A stretch of DNA of 31,065 nucleotides, from IMG/VR virus record IMGVR_UViG_3300031227_004701, positions 1-31,065 of that record, one strand, 5' to 3'. The notes beneath the pieces are model-generated. The model worked only from the letters and a program-made list of their open reading frames with translations, was not told where the DNA came from and ran no database searches. Source of the DNA: a virus. This document shows, piece after piece, positions 15,222 to 22,695 of this stretch (positions within the stretch are counted from its first letter, which is position 1; each line of letters begins with the position of its first letter). The position numbers and the translations under genes are program-made.

Positions 15222-17059
15222 AAGTTTACTCCGTTCCCAGTTATCATCACTTTCTCATCAGGGATATCGGGCAGATTCTCCCTATGCCATTGTGACAAAA
15301 CCATAATCTTGGTAATTTTATCCAATCTTTCCTTTGTATAGTCTAATTGGTTGGCCACATCATGCAGCCAGACATATATTTTCTTGGCGTTATAGTTTGC
15401 ATCTACTAATTGCGGCTGCCTCCAACCTATTACAATATTAAATGTATCTTTTGGATTAAGCCTAAAAGCTGGAATATATTTAACCCCATCATGTTCTCCT
15501 TCATCTATCCCTGGTTCAGCATAAACAGTTACTTTCCAACCAAGTCTAGCTAGTTCCCTGCTTAAATAAATAACTGCCTCTTCACTGCCGCCAATGAAGG
15601 ATTGGCCTGGCTTATCTAAAGACTTAGGCGACCAAGATGTATAGTTAAATCCACATATAAGAGCAATTTCATCATCTTTCCATATTCTAGGCGGGATAAC
15701 CTTCTTACTAAGTTCAGCCATAAAAGGATTATCAGCAATCATTGCGGGTAAAGAAAGCAGAAGCGGCTTTAATTTGTCTTTTTGACCCGTCTTTTCTAAA
15801 TGATCAACCAACTCTATTACATTTTTAGAAAGCTTTTTCTGAAGAACCAAATTATCAGTAAACTTTACCCTATTAGCCATGGCTTGATCGTTAGGCAGAA
15901 GTTCGTGAAGTTTTTGAGATGCCGCCCATGCTTCGTTGATTTTACCGGTTTGAATTGAACTGTGATATAAAATCTCTAAAGCTCTTGCCATTAAGTCGCG
16001 GGGATTGCTAACTAACGTTGACCGTGGACTCTTAATCTTTGATGCTAATTTAACCCAGTGTAATGCTCTTGTCCATTCCTTTTTAACCAAATATGACATC
16101 GCGATATTAAGATAGGCACCGGGGGATCTATCATCTTCTATTAAAGCATTATGACCGCATTTAATAGCATTATTTATTTCCCCTAAAGCACGATAAATCT
16201 CCGTCAAATACTCCCAGCATTGAGCGCGCTCCTCTACCCAGCCAGACTGATGCTCTCCACCCACATAAGATAAAAATAAAGTTTTGCTTGATTCTAAATA
16301 TTCCTTTTTTTTAGTAATCAGCCAAACGTCAAAATGCGCCTTGCCTAAATAATAAATGGGGCGGGGATCTTTGCCCTCTGTTTCATAGATGCTTAATTCT
16401 AAGTTCTTAATGTTCCTTAACAAAGCTTTTTTTGACCTTTTAGAGTTAGAGAGGTGAAGAACATCACACCAGTCATTTTCGCCTTTCCTTGTTGGTTTCT
16501 GCTCAATTAAGGTTTCATGAATACAAGCAACCCATTTATGAAGCCCTACGTTTTTAATTATTCTTTCCCTTAAATGTTCAATTAAAATGTTTTTAACCTT
16601 ATTATCTACAATTTCCGCTTGGTAGATATAATTCATAAAAACACTATCAAGTTTGTTAACTTCTGCCCACTTAACAATTTCTTTTAACCTGTCACCCCTA
16701 AAAATGTCGTCAACATCAAGCCATATCATCCATTTAAACTCTTCAGGTACTTGAGCCAAATTGTGATTTCTAGCCTTATCAAATAAGAATATCTTGTCAC
16801 CAATCTCTATTTCTGGATTTAAACCAAACTTCTTTAACCACTCAATATGCTTTTTTTCAATTACTCTAAAGAACTTATCGGGTTCATAATCAACTACGGC
16901 CCCGTATTTTTTAGCCACTTTCCTTAGTTTATTATTCTTAGTTGGGGTTGTAATAGTTATAAACATCCCATCAACTTGTTTATCAATAGAGCTTAGAACC
17001 CTTCTAAGGGTATTAGGATCTTCATGTCCGGCCACAATTAAGTTAAGGGCAATTTTCAT
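15218..17059 (-). CDS. GT2 glycosyltransferase + TPR repeats + N-terminal domain of split GT4
   Basis: A 613 aa multidomain protein. Residues 1-~200 are a GT2-type domain (KIALNLIVAGHEDPNTLRRV, WMIWLDVDDIFRGDRL with a DVDD motif, then HKWVACIHETLIE). Residues ~225-420 are helical TPR-like repeats (IYYLGKAHFDVW, YLTEIYRALGEINNAIKCGH, AYLNIAMSYLVKKEWTRALH). From ~460 it becomes the N-terminal lobe of a GT4 enzyme (SFIGGSEEAVIYLSRELAR, IYVWLHDVANQLD), ending at ITGNGVNL. The C-terminal lobe is the next gene. GT2 and TPR fusions are common in bacterial and phage glycan clusters. It is the first gene of the island and overlaps the upstream unknown gene by 4 nt. Confidence 0.8.
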   Translation of the reverse strand: MKIALNLIVAGHEDPNTLRRVLSSIDKQVDGMFITITTPTKNNKLRKVAKKYGAVVDYEPDKFFRVIEKKHIEWLKKFGLNPEIEIGDKIFLFDKARNHNLAQVPEEFKWMIWLDVDDIFRGDRLKEIVKWAEVNKLDSVFMNYIYQAEIVDNKVKNILIEHLRERIIKNVGLHKWVACIHETLIEQKPTRKGENDWCDVLHLSNSKRSKKALLRNIKNLELSIYETEGKDPRPIYYLGKAHFDVWLITKKKEYLESSKTLFLSYVGGEHQSGWVEERAQCWEYLTEIYRALGEINNAIKCGHNALIEDDRSPGAYLNIAMSYLVKKEWTRALHWVKLASKIKSPRSTLVSNPRDLMARALEILYHSSIQTGKINEAWAASQKLHELLPNDQAMANRVKFTDNLVLQKKLSKNVIELVDHLEKTGQKDKLKPLLLSLPAMIADNPFMAELSKKVIPPRIWKDDEIALICGFNYTSWSPKSLDKPGQSFIGGSEEAVIYLSRELARLGWKVTVYAEPGIDEGEHDGVKYIPAFRLNPKDTFNIVIGWRQPQLVDANYNAKKIYVWLHDVANQLDYTKERLDKITKIMVLSQWHRENLPDIPDEKVMITGNGVNL

Positions 17060-17475
17060 ACTGCACCTGCTATTCTAAACTTAGGAAATTTTCTAATAAA
17101 CTTTTCAAAAAACTCTTTATTCATTGGTAGTTCTGATGGATCATATAATGTTCTAATTATATTATGTATTCTTACTGGCAAGTCAAGTATCGCCCTGCCG
17201 AAACTTCCATCCTTTTTAGTAACACCCCTAAATCTCTTATTGCCGACTGATGTCACCTTTCTTGTTGCTTTTGTATTCTCCAATGTAACAATAAACGATT
17301 TGTATTCTTTGGGCCTTTCTGTTGCCCACATTGCTAGAATTTTCTCAATAACAACCCAGGGGTCTTTGGTTTTTTTAAGTTGGATTAAACGGTCAACAGT
17401 TTGAACCGCACCTGCCGGAGCATATTTGTAGCTTGAAATTAGTTCCCGATCTTTTAAACCTTTTATGTCTTTCAT
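17056..17475 (-). CDS. Protein of unknown function between capsid and glycan island
   Basis: A 139 aa product from ATG 17475 (KDIKGLKDRELISSYKYA). In-frame extension to a TTG at 17514 is possible but has no better ribosome binding site. It has a helical N-terminal half (WVVIEKILAMWATERPKEY) and a beta-rich GNKRFRGVTKKDGSFG segment, and no recognisable domain. It follows the capsid gene and its stop overlaps the GT2-TPR gene. It could be a small head protein or the first protein of the glycan island. A micro-reading frame ending LSGNVTWQQVANTVPPFLK lies just upstream and overlaps its ATG by 4 nt. Confidence 0.55.
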   Translation of the reverse strand: MKDIKGLKDRELISSYKYAPAGAVQTVDRLIQLKKTKDPWVVIEKILAMWATERPKEYKSFIVTLENTKATRKVTSVGNKRFRGVTKKDGSFGRAILDLPVRIHNIIRTLYDPSELPMNKEFFEKFIRKFPKFRIAGAV

Positions 17476-17570
17476 TTTAAAAAGGGTGGAACGGTATTTG
17501 CAACTTGTTGCCAAGTTACATTGCCGCTCAAGCCGCCACCCGCGACATCAATTATTTTTTAATAATTATG

Positions 17571-18509
17571 TTAACCTCCCTGTGCGTAACCAGAACTTCT
17601 GAATGAAGATCTTTCTGCCAGATACTCCAAAGTAACTTCACCAATAATGTGACCGTTGTCACGATCTCCATCTTTGGCCAATCTTTCCCTCTTTGGAGGT
17701 CTCAAATAAGCAAGTTTCCACTTGTCTTCTTTAATACCGATTATTTGAGGTCCTGGAGTAGTCACCGCGCTAGGAACGTCTTTGTGCGCAAAGAGTTTGT
17801 GTACACCTCCATCAGACTCATAAACCTCGACTGGTCTTGTAAGTCTTTTGTCAGAAGCATCCACATACTTTGTTGAACCAGCTGTAAAAGTAGAAATCTT
17901 TTGTTTCAGTTGAAAAGTCGTTAGAACTGTGTCAAACACATCTGAGTGTCCAACGTCATCCCAAACTAATTTAACCATTGAGTTAAATTCTGTTTCAGAT
18001 AATGAACTTCCAGAATTTCTATTAGTATAGTGGCTCGTAATAACAGATTTCAAACCTGCCATTGTTCTTGCTACACCAGACGAACCAGAAGCCAAGGCGC
18101 CATTGATAATGTCGTATTCAAGTTGGTTTTTCCATTCTTTTAAACCTTTACCCGCTTGATAATCCAATGGACTACCCATACCTGCGTGGTCTACGTCCCT
18201 TTCCGTGCCAGAAACCCTATATGTTTGCTCGATAATTTCACACCAATTATGTCGTCTTACAGGTTGGGTTAAGTCGCTATAAGTAGCGGCTGCGCCTTCA
18301 ACTGAAGTTGACTGACTGGATTTTCGAGAAATATAGTCTTCTAGCCATTCGTGGTGAACTTGTTTTGCTGTGCTTCTACCAAGCATTGTCGCTAAAGGAT
18401 TGTCATCTGGACTTACATCAGTAATAATATCCAGTAAATCCTCCCGCATTGCCTGGTCGCTATCCGTAGCACCAGCAGCATCCGTCCATGTTCCTAAACC
18501 ATATGCCAT
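17571..18509 (-). CDS. Major capsid protein, SU10-like (DUF5309/HK97-fold)
   Basis: A 312 aa protein that I match to the SU10-type major capsid family. ITDVSPDDNPLATMLG is followed by VHHEWLEDYISR, SVEGAAATYSDLTQPVRRHN, EIIEQTYRVSGTERDVDHAG and LEYDIINGALASGSSGVART, the order seen in that family. Then come KLVWDDVGHSDVFDTVLTT and VEVYESDGGVHKLFAHKDVP. It has a strong ribosome binding site (AAGGGGGTGA). Scaffold precedes it immediately, as expected. The size matches family members (about 300-360 aa), and no cleaved N-terminal delta domain is evident since a separate scaffold exists. Confidence 0.85.
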   Translation of the reverse strand: MAYGLGTWTDAAGATDSDQAMREDLLDIITDVSPDDNPLATMLGRSTAKQVHHEWLEDYISRKSSQSTSVEGAAATYSDLTQPVRRHNWCEIIEQTYRVSGTERDVDHAGMGSPLDYQAGKGLKEWKNQLEYDIINGALASGSSGVARTMAGLKSVITSHYTNRNSGSSLSETEFNSMVKLVWDDVGHSDVFDTVLTTFQLKQKISTFTAGSTKYVDASDKRLTRPVEVYESDGGVHKLFAHKDVPSAVTTPGPQIIGIKEDKWKLAYLRPPKRERLAKDGDRDNGHIIGEVTLEYLAERSSFRSSGYAQGG

Positions 18510-18529
18510 ATTATTTCACCCCCTTTCAA

Positions 18530-19300
18530 TTAGATTTTCGGGAGGTTCTTAATCCTTTCATGGATAGCGTCTATGTCACCATGTCTTGTTCGTTCTTGTA
18601 AATCGGCAAGATCAGTTGACGGTAAACGTTTGTCAGAACGTCCCGTTGCCTCAAGAGCCGCTTGCTCTTTTGGCGTTAACTGTTCAAGAGCCTTGTCTGC
18701 ACCTGCTTTTTCAGCCTGTTTCACTTCTTTTCTGCTCAAACCAACAATTCTATCAGCCGCCTCTTTAAAGGTCGTTTTATCTCCCTTTAATAACGAGTTA
18801 GTCAGAAGACCGCTAACAGCATTATGAAATTCCTGATTAAACTTTTTCCCTTCTGGGTTTAAGCTCGGATAAGCATTAAAAGCTTCTTTTTCCTGCTTCT
18901 CAGTTTCTATAACAGCAATTCCCTGCACCTGATGAGACAACTTAGTTACTTGCTGTCTTAACTGTGCGTTCTGCCGTTCTGCGTTTCCAACAGGTTCTGG
19001 CTGTTGAGTCCTAGGCTGTGGTGTACCTTTTAGGGTGGTAAAAATCTGTTCGGCTTTTACCCGCTTTGACCGCTCTTCTGCAAGTTGAGTTTTCAACTTC
19101 TCGAATTGTGCGGTTGTGCGTTCCTTTACACCAACAGGCAACGTGGCTTTTTTCCCTTCAACTCCTTTTTGACCTTCCCCCGATGGGCTAGTCTCTGAAG
19201 GAACTGTTGGGTCAGGCGTTTTTTGATCTGCATCAGGCATTGATGCTGGCTGAGTGTCTGCACTCTCAGCTTCTAATTCTGCCTTTGGTTGGTCTACCAT
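18530..19300 (-). CDS. Scaffolding protein
   Basis: A 256 aa product from ATG 19300, chosen because AAAGGAGG lies 4 nt upstream; an earlier in-frame start lacks this. It is charged and glutamine- and glutamate-rich, with a disordered Pro/Ser/Thr-rich start (KAELEAESADTQPASMPDA) and coiled-coil stretches (KLKTQLAEERSKRVKAEQIF, QLRQQVTKLSHQVQG). The C-terminus is helical and basic (LQERTRHGDIDAIHERIKN), where scaffolds usually bind capsid protein. It lies between portal and capsid genes, the standard place. It has no catalytic motif, so it is a scaffold without a protease. Confidence 0.8.
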   Translation of the reverse strand: MVDQPKAELEAESADTQPASMPDADQKTPDPTVPSETSPSGEGQKGVEGKKATLPVGVKERTTAQFEKLKTQLAEERSKRVKAEQIFTTLKGTPQPRTQQPEPVGNAERQNAQLRQQVTKLSHQVQGIAVIETEKQEKEAFNAYPSLNPEGKKFNQEFHNAVSGLLTNSLLKGDKTTFKEAADRIVGLSRKEVKQAEKAGADKALEQLTPKEQAALEATGRSDKRLPSTDLADLQERTRHGDIDAIHERIKNLPKI

Positions 19301-19356
19301 CCAACCTCCTTTCTTTTGCGATTTAGACTGCCGCATACAGTGGTATTTTTAATGCT

Positions 19357-19384
19357 TTTATAAGTTGGGCTTTAACTTAGTCAA
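19357..19384 (-). promoter_or_regulatory. Possible promoter TTGACT-16-TATAAA ahead of scaffold and capsid
   Basis: The -35-like TTGACT is at 19379-19384 and the -10-like TATAAA at 19357-19362, with a 16 bp spacer, just after the stop of the 19388-19609 gene. It would give the highly expressed scaffold and capsid genes their own start, with a leader of about 50 nt. It is weaker than the other TTGACA promoters here. Confidence 0.4.
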
Positions 19385-19387
19385 AAC

Positions 19388-19609
19388 TCAAATTACAAAC
19401 TCATTCTTCCTGTAAATATGTCCTTTTCTTATTGTATCATGAACCCCTAGAAAAAATCCCGCCCTACACTTCTCACACTCCGCTTCCTTTGCTTTTACTA
19501 ACTTAAAACTATGTTTACAATCAGGCTTTTCTACCATCTCTGTTTTAACAGTATCCGCTCCATACTTAGTAAAATATTTACTGTCACTTGCTGGTAAGGC
19601 GTTTAGCAT
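19388..19609 (-). CDS. Small zinc-ribbon protein of the head module
   Basis: A 73 aa protein with KPDCKHSFKLVKAKEAECEKC, giving a Cys/His site followed by CEKC. This type of small CxxC protein is common between portal and scaffold genes in phages of this layout. A role in head assembly is possible, but no function is established from the sequence. It follows the 81 aa gene by 3 nt and is followed by the possible scaffold promoter. Confidence 0.6.
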   Translation of the reverse strand: MLNALPASDSKYFTKYGADTVKTEMVEKPDCKHSFKLVKAKEAECEKCRAGFFLGVHDTIRKGHIYRKNEFVI

Positions 19610-19612
19610 TAC

Positions 19613-19858
19613 TTATGTCCTCCCTGCTTGGTCGTCTACATCAGCTTTAATATCTGGTGAAACTGCCTGCTGAGTAGTTGTTCCCCATTTAACCGTAGCG
19701 TTGCTTGCTAAAGTTGTTCTATCAGCATTATCAGGTAAAACTTTAGCTTCATTGGCTTGTAAATGCCATTTATAACCTTGACTGTCTCTAACAGTCATGT
19801 TAGCAATATCAGTGTCTTTACCTTCTTGTGGAATGTTTCTTAAACGAATTGTACCCAT
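19613..19858 (-). CDS. Small head-module protein, function unknown
   Basis: An 81 aa protein starting MGTIRLRNIPQEG, with a compact beta-like middle (VRDSQGYKWHLQANEAKVL) and a polar Asp/Ala-rich tail. Its position between the 109 aa gene and the zinc-ribbon gene fits a minor head or decoration protein. A good AAAGGAGGT-type site precedes the ATG. No motif is recognised. Confidence 0.55.
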   Translation of the reverse strand: MGTIRLRNIPQEGKDTDIANMTVRDSQGYKWHLQANEAKVLPDNADRTTLASNATVKWGTTTQQAVSPDIKADVDDQAGRT

Positions 19859-19872
19859 CTTACCTCCTTTCT

Positions 19873-20178
19873 TTATTGGCCAATTTTGAACTTAGTATCC
19901 TCTTTACTATATTTTTTCTTGTTCAAAGTCTTTAATGTTTGTTCTTGCTGTTCAATAAACTGTAATATCTCAATTATTACTTTTTTAAACATACTAGCAG
20001 TTACCGCTGCATAGTTAAACTCTTTTTCTATTTTGAATTGGGTTGGGTCTGGAAACGACTGGTCGCGCTTGACCTCCAGCCATGGGCCTAGCACCTGCTG
20101 CCATCCTTCCGACTGGGACATTTCCTTGACCTGCCCCGCCTGCTTGCGGGCCAACTCCTCCTGCTTGGTTAGCTTCAT
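19873..20178 (-). CDS. Helical protein overlapping the portal 3' end
   Basis: A 101 aa protein from ATG 20178, preferred over an upstream in-frame TTG because AGGAAGG lies 5 nt before it. The sequence is MKLTKQEELARKQ..., highly charged and helical, with a C-terminal coil-like segment (VIIEILQFIEQQEQTLKTLN). It overlaps the portal coding sequence by about 164 nt in another frame, so its first half is dual-coding with the Gly/Pro-rich portal tail. The function is unknown. Its position suggests a portal- or capsid-associated factor. Confidence 0.6.
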   Translation of the reverse strand: MKLTKQEELARKQAGQVKEMSQSEGWQQVLGPWLEVKRDQSFPDPTQFKIEKEFNYAAVTASMFKKVIIEILQFIEQQEQTLKTLNKKKYSKEDTKFKIGQ

Positions 20179-22060
20179 TTGGTCCTTCCTGTATTTTTTC
20201 AAAATACTTTTCAGCGTCTTTTAATCCTACATCTTCAAGTGAATCTTCTAATAATTCCTTCATTTTAATCCTTATGCCTTCTTGTTGCAGTAATGCTATT
20301 GTATTTGGATCTCTTGCTTGTTCTAACAGTTGTCTTTTCATTATGCCTTTTTGCTCATCAGTCGGCAATTGCATTGATTCTACATCGGGTATAAAGTCAT
20401 AATTACCGGACAAATCTTCTGGGGTAAGAATCAAACTGCCCACCTCATCCCCTTCTTCCATTTCAAGCTTTGGTTTAATACCGTCTTCTGTTTTAATTGG
20501 ATATTGCGGTTGGCCAAAACCTTCAACGTCAATGTTAACGCCGCTTTCCATAGCCTCTGCCATTTTTCTTGCATCTTCGTCATTAATTACATGATTGTCT
20601 AAGCCCCTGCTTTGAAAGTATCTAATCGCTTCTTTACCTACAATTCTAATGATTTTTTGCTGTTCCCTTGGATCGCTGAACATAAACTGCTTATTCATTG
20701 CGTGCCAAAACATCATTTGCTTTTTAATTGCTTCTTTCAGGAACAGTTGATTGAAATTGTCTCTGGCGTTCTTTTGCATTTCACTTGCCTTGATTTCTGT
20801 AGCCGTCCTGTCTTGCTGTCCCGGCACCATGCCCGAAGTTTGTGCTGATGTTTCACCAACAGCTTCCTGTAATGCCCCTACTAAGAATCTATAAGTTGAA
20901 GCAAACTCTGAAACACCGGCAATACCTGATTCATGAGCAACTACATCTGTAGCGGGATCGTTCATAATCCATTTCTTGCCCGGCCCAAACTCTAAGGTGT
21001 GCATTTGAACACCGGTAGACCTAACTTTAAGCGGTGTATATAACTTCATGTTCACCCCATCTAAATATTGACAAATCAACGCATTAATACCACGCTGGAT
21101 TCTTTCAACTGGTTCAACTTCCGACAATCCGTATAGGTCGTCATCAATCGGATAATATTTAAGCATTACTACTGGAATTTGCTGATGGTCATAAGGATTT
21201 GGAATCTCCCTCAAGACAACACCATATTTAGGGGCGAAGGTAATCCACTTGTCATTTCTATATTCTGTTATTACTTCTACTGTTTTATATACCTCATCCC
21301 TGCCTAAGAAATCCTGTAAGCCTTTTAATGATTTATTCTTAAGCACAAAATTAGAGGCTCTTGTGTCACCGTGTTTCTTAGCTTCCTTTTTTACAGAATC
21401 TCTTAAGATGTCAAGGTTTTTATAGATTGGCTTGCTTCTTGCCATGTCATTAACCCGTCCAAACTCATCCAAAGTTACATAATCCCTATATTGAAACCAC
21501 TGTTTGATTGTAGAATAGGAAGGATTAGCTAATACGTCTCTCGGAGATAATACTTTAAAGTCATTGCCATCATAAAAGGGGACTGACTTAACCTTGCCAT
21601 CCTTTTTTTTAAATCCTCTATCATACCGATACTTACACAAAGCAAAAGCACTGCCATATTTTCTAGTAATCGTATCCATCATTGCCCATTTGGCTAACAT
21701 GGCCATAGAATCAACTCTTTCGTTTTCATCCCATTGAAACATTAAAAGTTCATTGTTGATCTTAGCACCCAAAGCATCTCCGCCTTCTCTTGGCACCATT
21801 CTGCCCCTTAGTTTGTTTGCCAATAACCTTGAAGTCTTTTCAAATATGAAAGTAAAAACACGGGGATCAAATACTACTGAATTGTAGGGCCAGTTTGAAG
21901 TATCAATGTGGGAACGGAAAAGCTCATCTACTTTGTCCCATTGGGGTCTGCGGACATCTAAATCTTCCTCTGCCATGCTTTTATGACGCATAACATCAAC
22001 AAAGGTTTTTCTTTCGTCTAGGGTTCCTTTAACAACGATTTTTTCTAGCGGATTAGCCAT
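20015..22060 (-). CDS. Portal protein (large podovirus-type)
   Basis: A 681 aa protein, the size of podovirus-type portals rather than the ~450 aa siphovirus type. Typical segments are FEKTSRLLANKLRGRMVP, YGSAFALCKYRYDRG, FYDGNDFKVLSPRDVLANPS, YYPIDDDLYGLSEVEPVERI and TSAQTSGMVPGQQDRTATE. The last ~60 residues are a Gly/Ala/Pro-rich tail dual-coding with the next gene. It would form the dodecameric DNA entry ring. The gene starts after a promoter and a terminator-like hairpin, with U8 three bases before the ATG and no Shine-Dalgarno site. A membrane-protein gene and zinc-binding genes separate it from terminase. Confidence 0.85.
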   Translation of the reverse strand: MANPLEKIVVKGTLDERKTFVDVMRHKSMAEEDLDVRRPQWDKVDELFRSHIDTSNWPYNSVVFDPRVFTFIFEKTSRLLANKLRGRMVPREGGDALGAKINNELLMFQWDENERVDSMAMLAKWAMMDTITRKYGSAFALCKYRYDRGFKKKDGKVKSVPFYDGNDFKVLSPRDVLANPSYSTIKQWFQYRDYVTLDEFGRVNDMARSKPIYKNLDILRDSVKKEAKKHGDTRASNFVLKNKSLKGLQDFLGRDEVYKTVEVITEYRNDKWITFAPKYGVVLREIPNPYDHQQIPVVMLKYYPIDDDLYGLSEVEPVERIQRGINALICQYLDGVNMKLYTPLKVRSTGVQMHTLEFGPGKKWIMNDPATDVVAHESGIAGVSEFASTYRFLVGALQEAVGETSAQTSGMVPGQQDRTATEIKASEMQKNARDNFNQLFLKEAIKKQMMFWHAMNKQFMFSDPREQQKIIRIVGKEAIRYFQSRGLDNHVINDEDARKMAEAMESGVNIDVEGFGQPQYPIKTEDGIKPKLEMEEGDEVGSLILTPEDLSGNYDFIPDVESMQLPTDEQKGIMKRQLLEQARDPNTIALLQQEGIRIKMKELLEDSLEDVGLKDAEKYFEKIQEGPNEANQAGGVGPQAGGAGQGNVPVGRMAAGARPMAGGQARPVVSRPNPIQNRKRV

Positions 22061-22063
22061 AAT

Positions 22064-22120
22064 AAAAAAAACTGCTTATAATGTAGCTTCTCCCTGCGGA
22101 CAACTACGCTATTAACAGTT
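22064..22120 (-). terminator. Terminator/attenuator-like hairpin in the portal leader
   Basis: The minus-strand RNA has a long imperfect stem (22104-22120 with 22070-22086; AACTG/CAGTT and GTAG/CTAC are paired, 13 Watson-Crick pairs of 17 positions). It continues inward with a second short stem and is followed by eight U residues (22064-22071). ATT and the portal ATG come next. It lies downstream of the promoter at 22152, so it would act within the leader. Confidence 0.6.
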
Positions 22121-22151
22121 CCTTACCTTATTAGGTCTTAAAACTTATTTA

Positions 22152-22180
22152 AATATAACAGTTACTTGTTGGCTTGTCAA
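22152..22180 (-). promoter_or_regulatory. Sigma70-type promoter TTGACA-17-TATATT for the portal operon
   Basis: The -35 TTGACA is at 22175-22180 and the -10 TATATT at 22152-22157 with a 17 bp spacer, in the 128 bp gap upstream of the portal gene. It is a near-consensus promoter. Transcription would begin near 22145 and make a leader of about 85 nt containing the hairpin. Confidence 0.75.
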
Positions 22181-22188
22181 GTTGGTTT

Positions 22189-22695
22189 CTAAACCTTGAA
22201 CCTTTCTGCTAATTGTATTTCCCAAACATCATAATCCTCTGTATAACAAAACCATTTATCTTTGCCATTTTCTTCGCAATAATCAAAAGCAATGTAATTA
22301 CTTTTAGTAAAATATATTTTTTGAATATAAGAAGAATCACAATAATCACCACCCCATCCTCTTATATCCCACTCACCACCCTCACAATACTCTGGAACAT
22401 AATCTGCACGAACCTTATAGCACTTACTAACTTTATCATAGGGACACGCATAAACAATGGTAATATAAGTAAATTGATTCTGATAAATTGCCCAACCAAC
22501 AATAACAGCCCAAACGACAAAAGAAAACAAATAATATCTTTTCTTATATTGTCTATCAGTTTTTTCTTGGTGTTCAAATGCACACTTTATTTCTTCACCT
22601 AATACAAAATGTTTAAAGCCATTAATAACAACCCCAATAATTATAACAGGAAAGAAAAATATTAAACTTGCTATAACTATAAAATCATTTTTCAT
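22189..22695 (-). CDS. Two-transmembrane protein with Cys-rich exposed domain
   Basis: A 168 aa protein. Residues ~5-26 (FIVIASLIFFFPVIIIGVVI) and ~55-71 (YLFSFVVWAVIVGWAIY) are transmembrane segments, joined by a charged loop. The last ~90 residues are polar and Cys-rich (YACPYDKVSKCY, EYCEGGEW, DYCDSS, DYCEEN, WFCYTEDYD), which suggests disulfides outside the cytoplasm. It overlaps the zinc-finger gene upstream by 4 nt. It may alter the host envelope, for example in superinfection exclusion, but no family is recognised. It is the last gene before the portal promoter. Confidence 0.55.
   Translation of the reverse strand: MKNDFIVIASLIFFFPVIIIGVVINGFKHFVLGEEIKCAFEHQEKTDRQYKKRYYLFSFVVWAVIVGWAIYQNQFTYITIVYACPYDKVSKCYKVRADYVPEYCEGGEWDIRGWGGDYCDSSYIQKIYFTKSNYIAFDYCEENGKDKWFCYTEDYDVWEIQLAERFKV

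Noticed and set aside
17522-17570. Terminator after the capsid gene
   Set aside because: The AATTATT/AATAATT inverted repeat is purely AT, and no U-tract follows its stem, so it would be weak.
22213-22602. 129-codon plus-strand frame rich in Ile, Phe and Thr
   Set aside because: It is the antisense shadow of the AT-rich membrane-protein gene on the minus strand, has no ribosome binding site, and its hydrophobicity follows from the complementary sequence.
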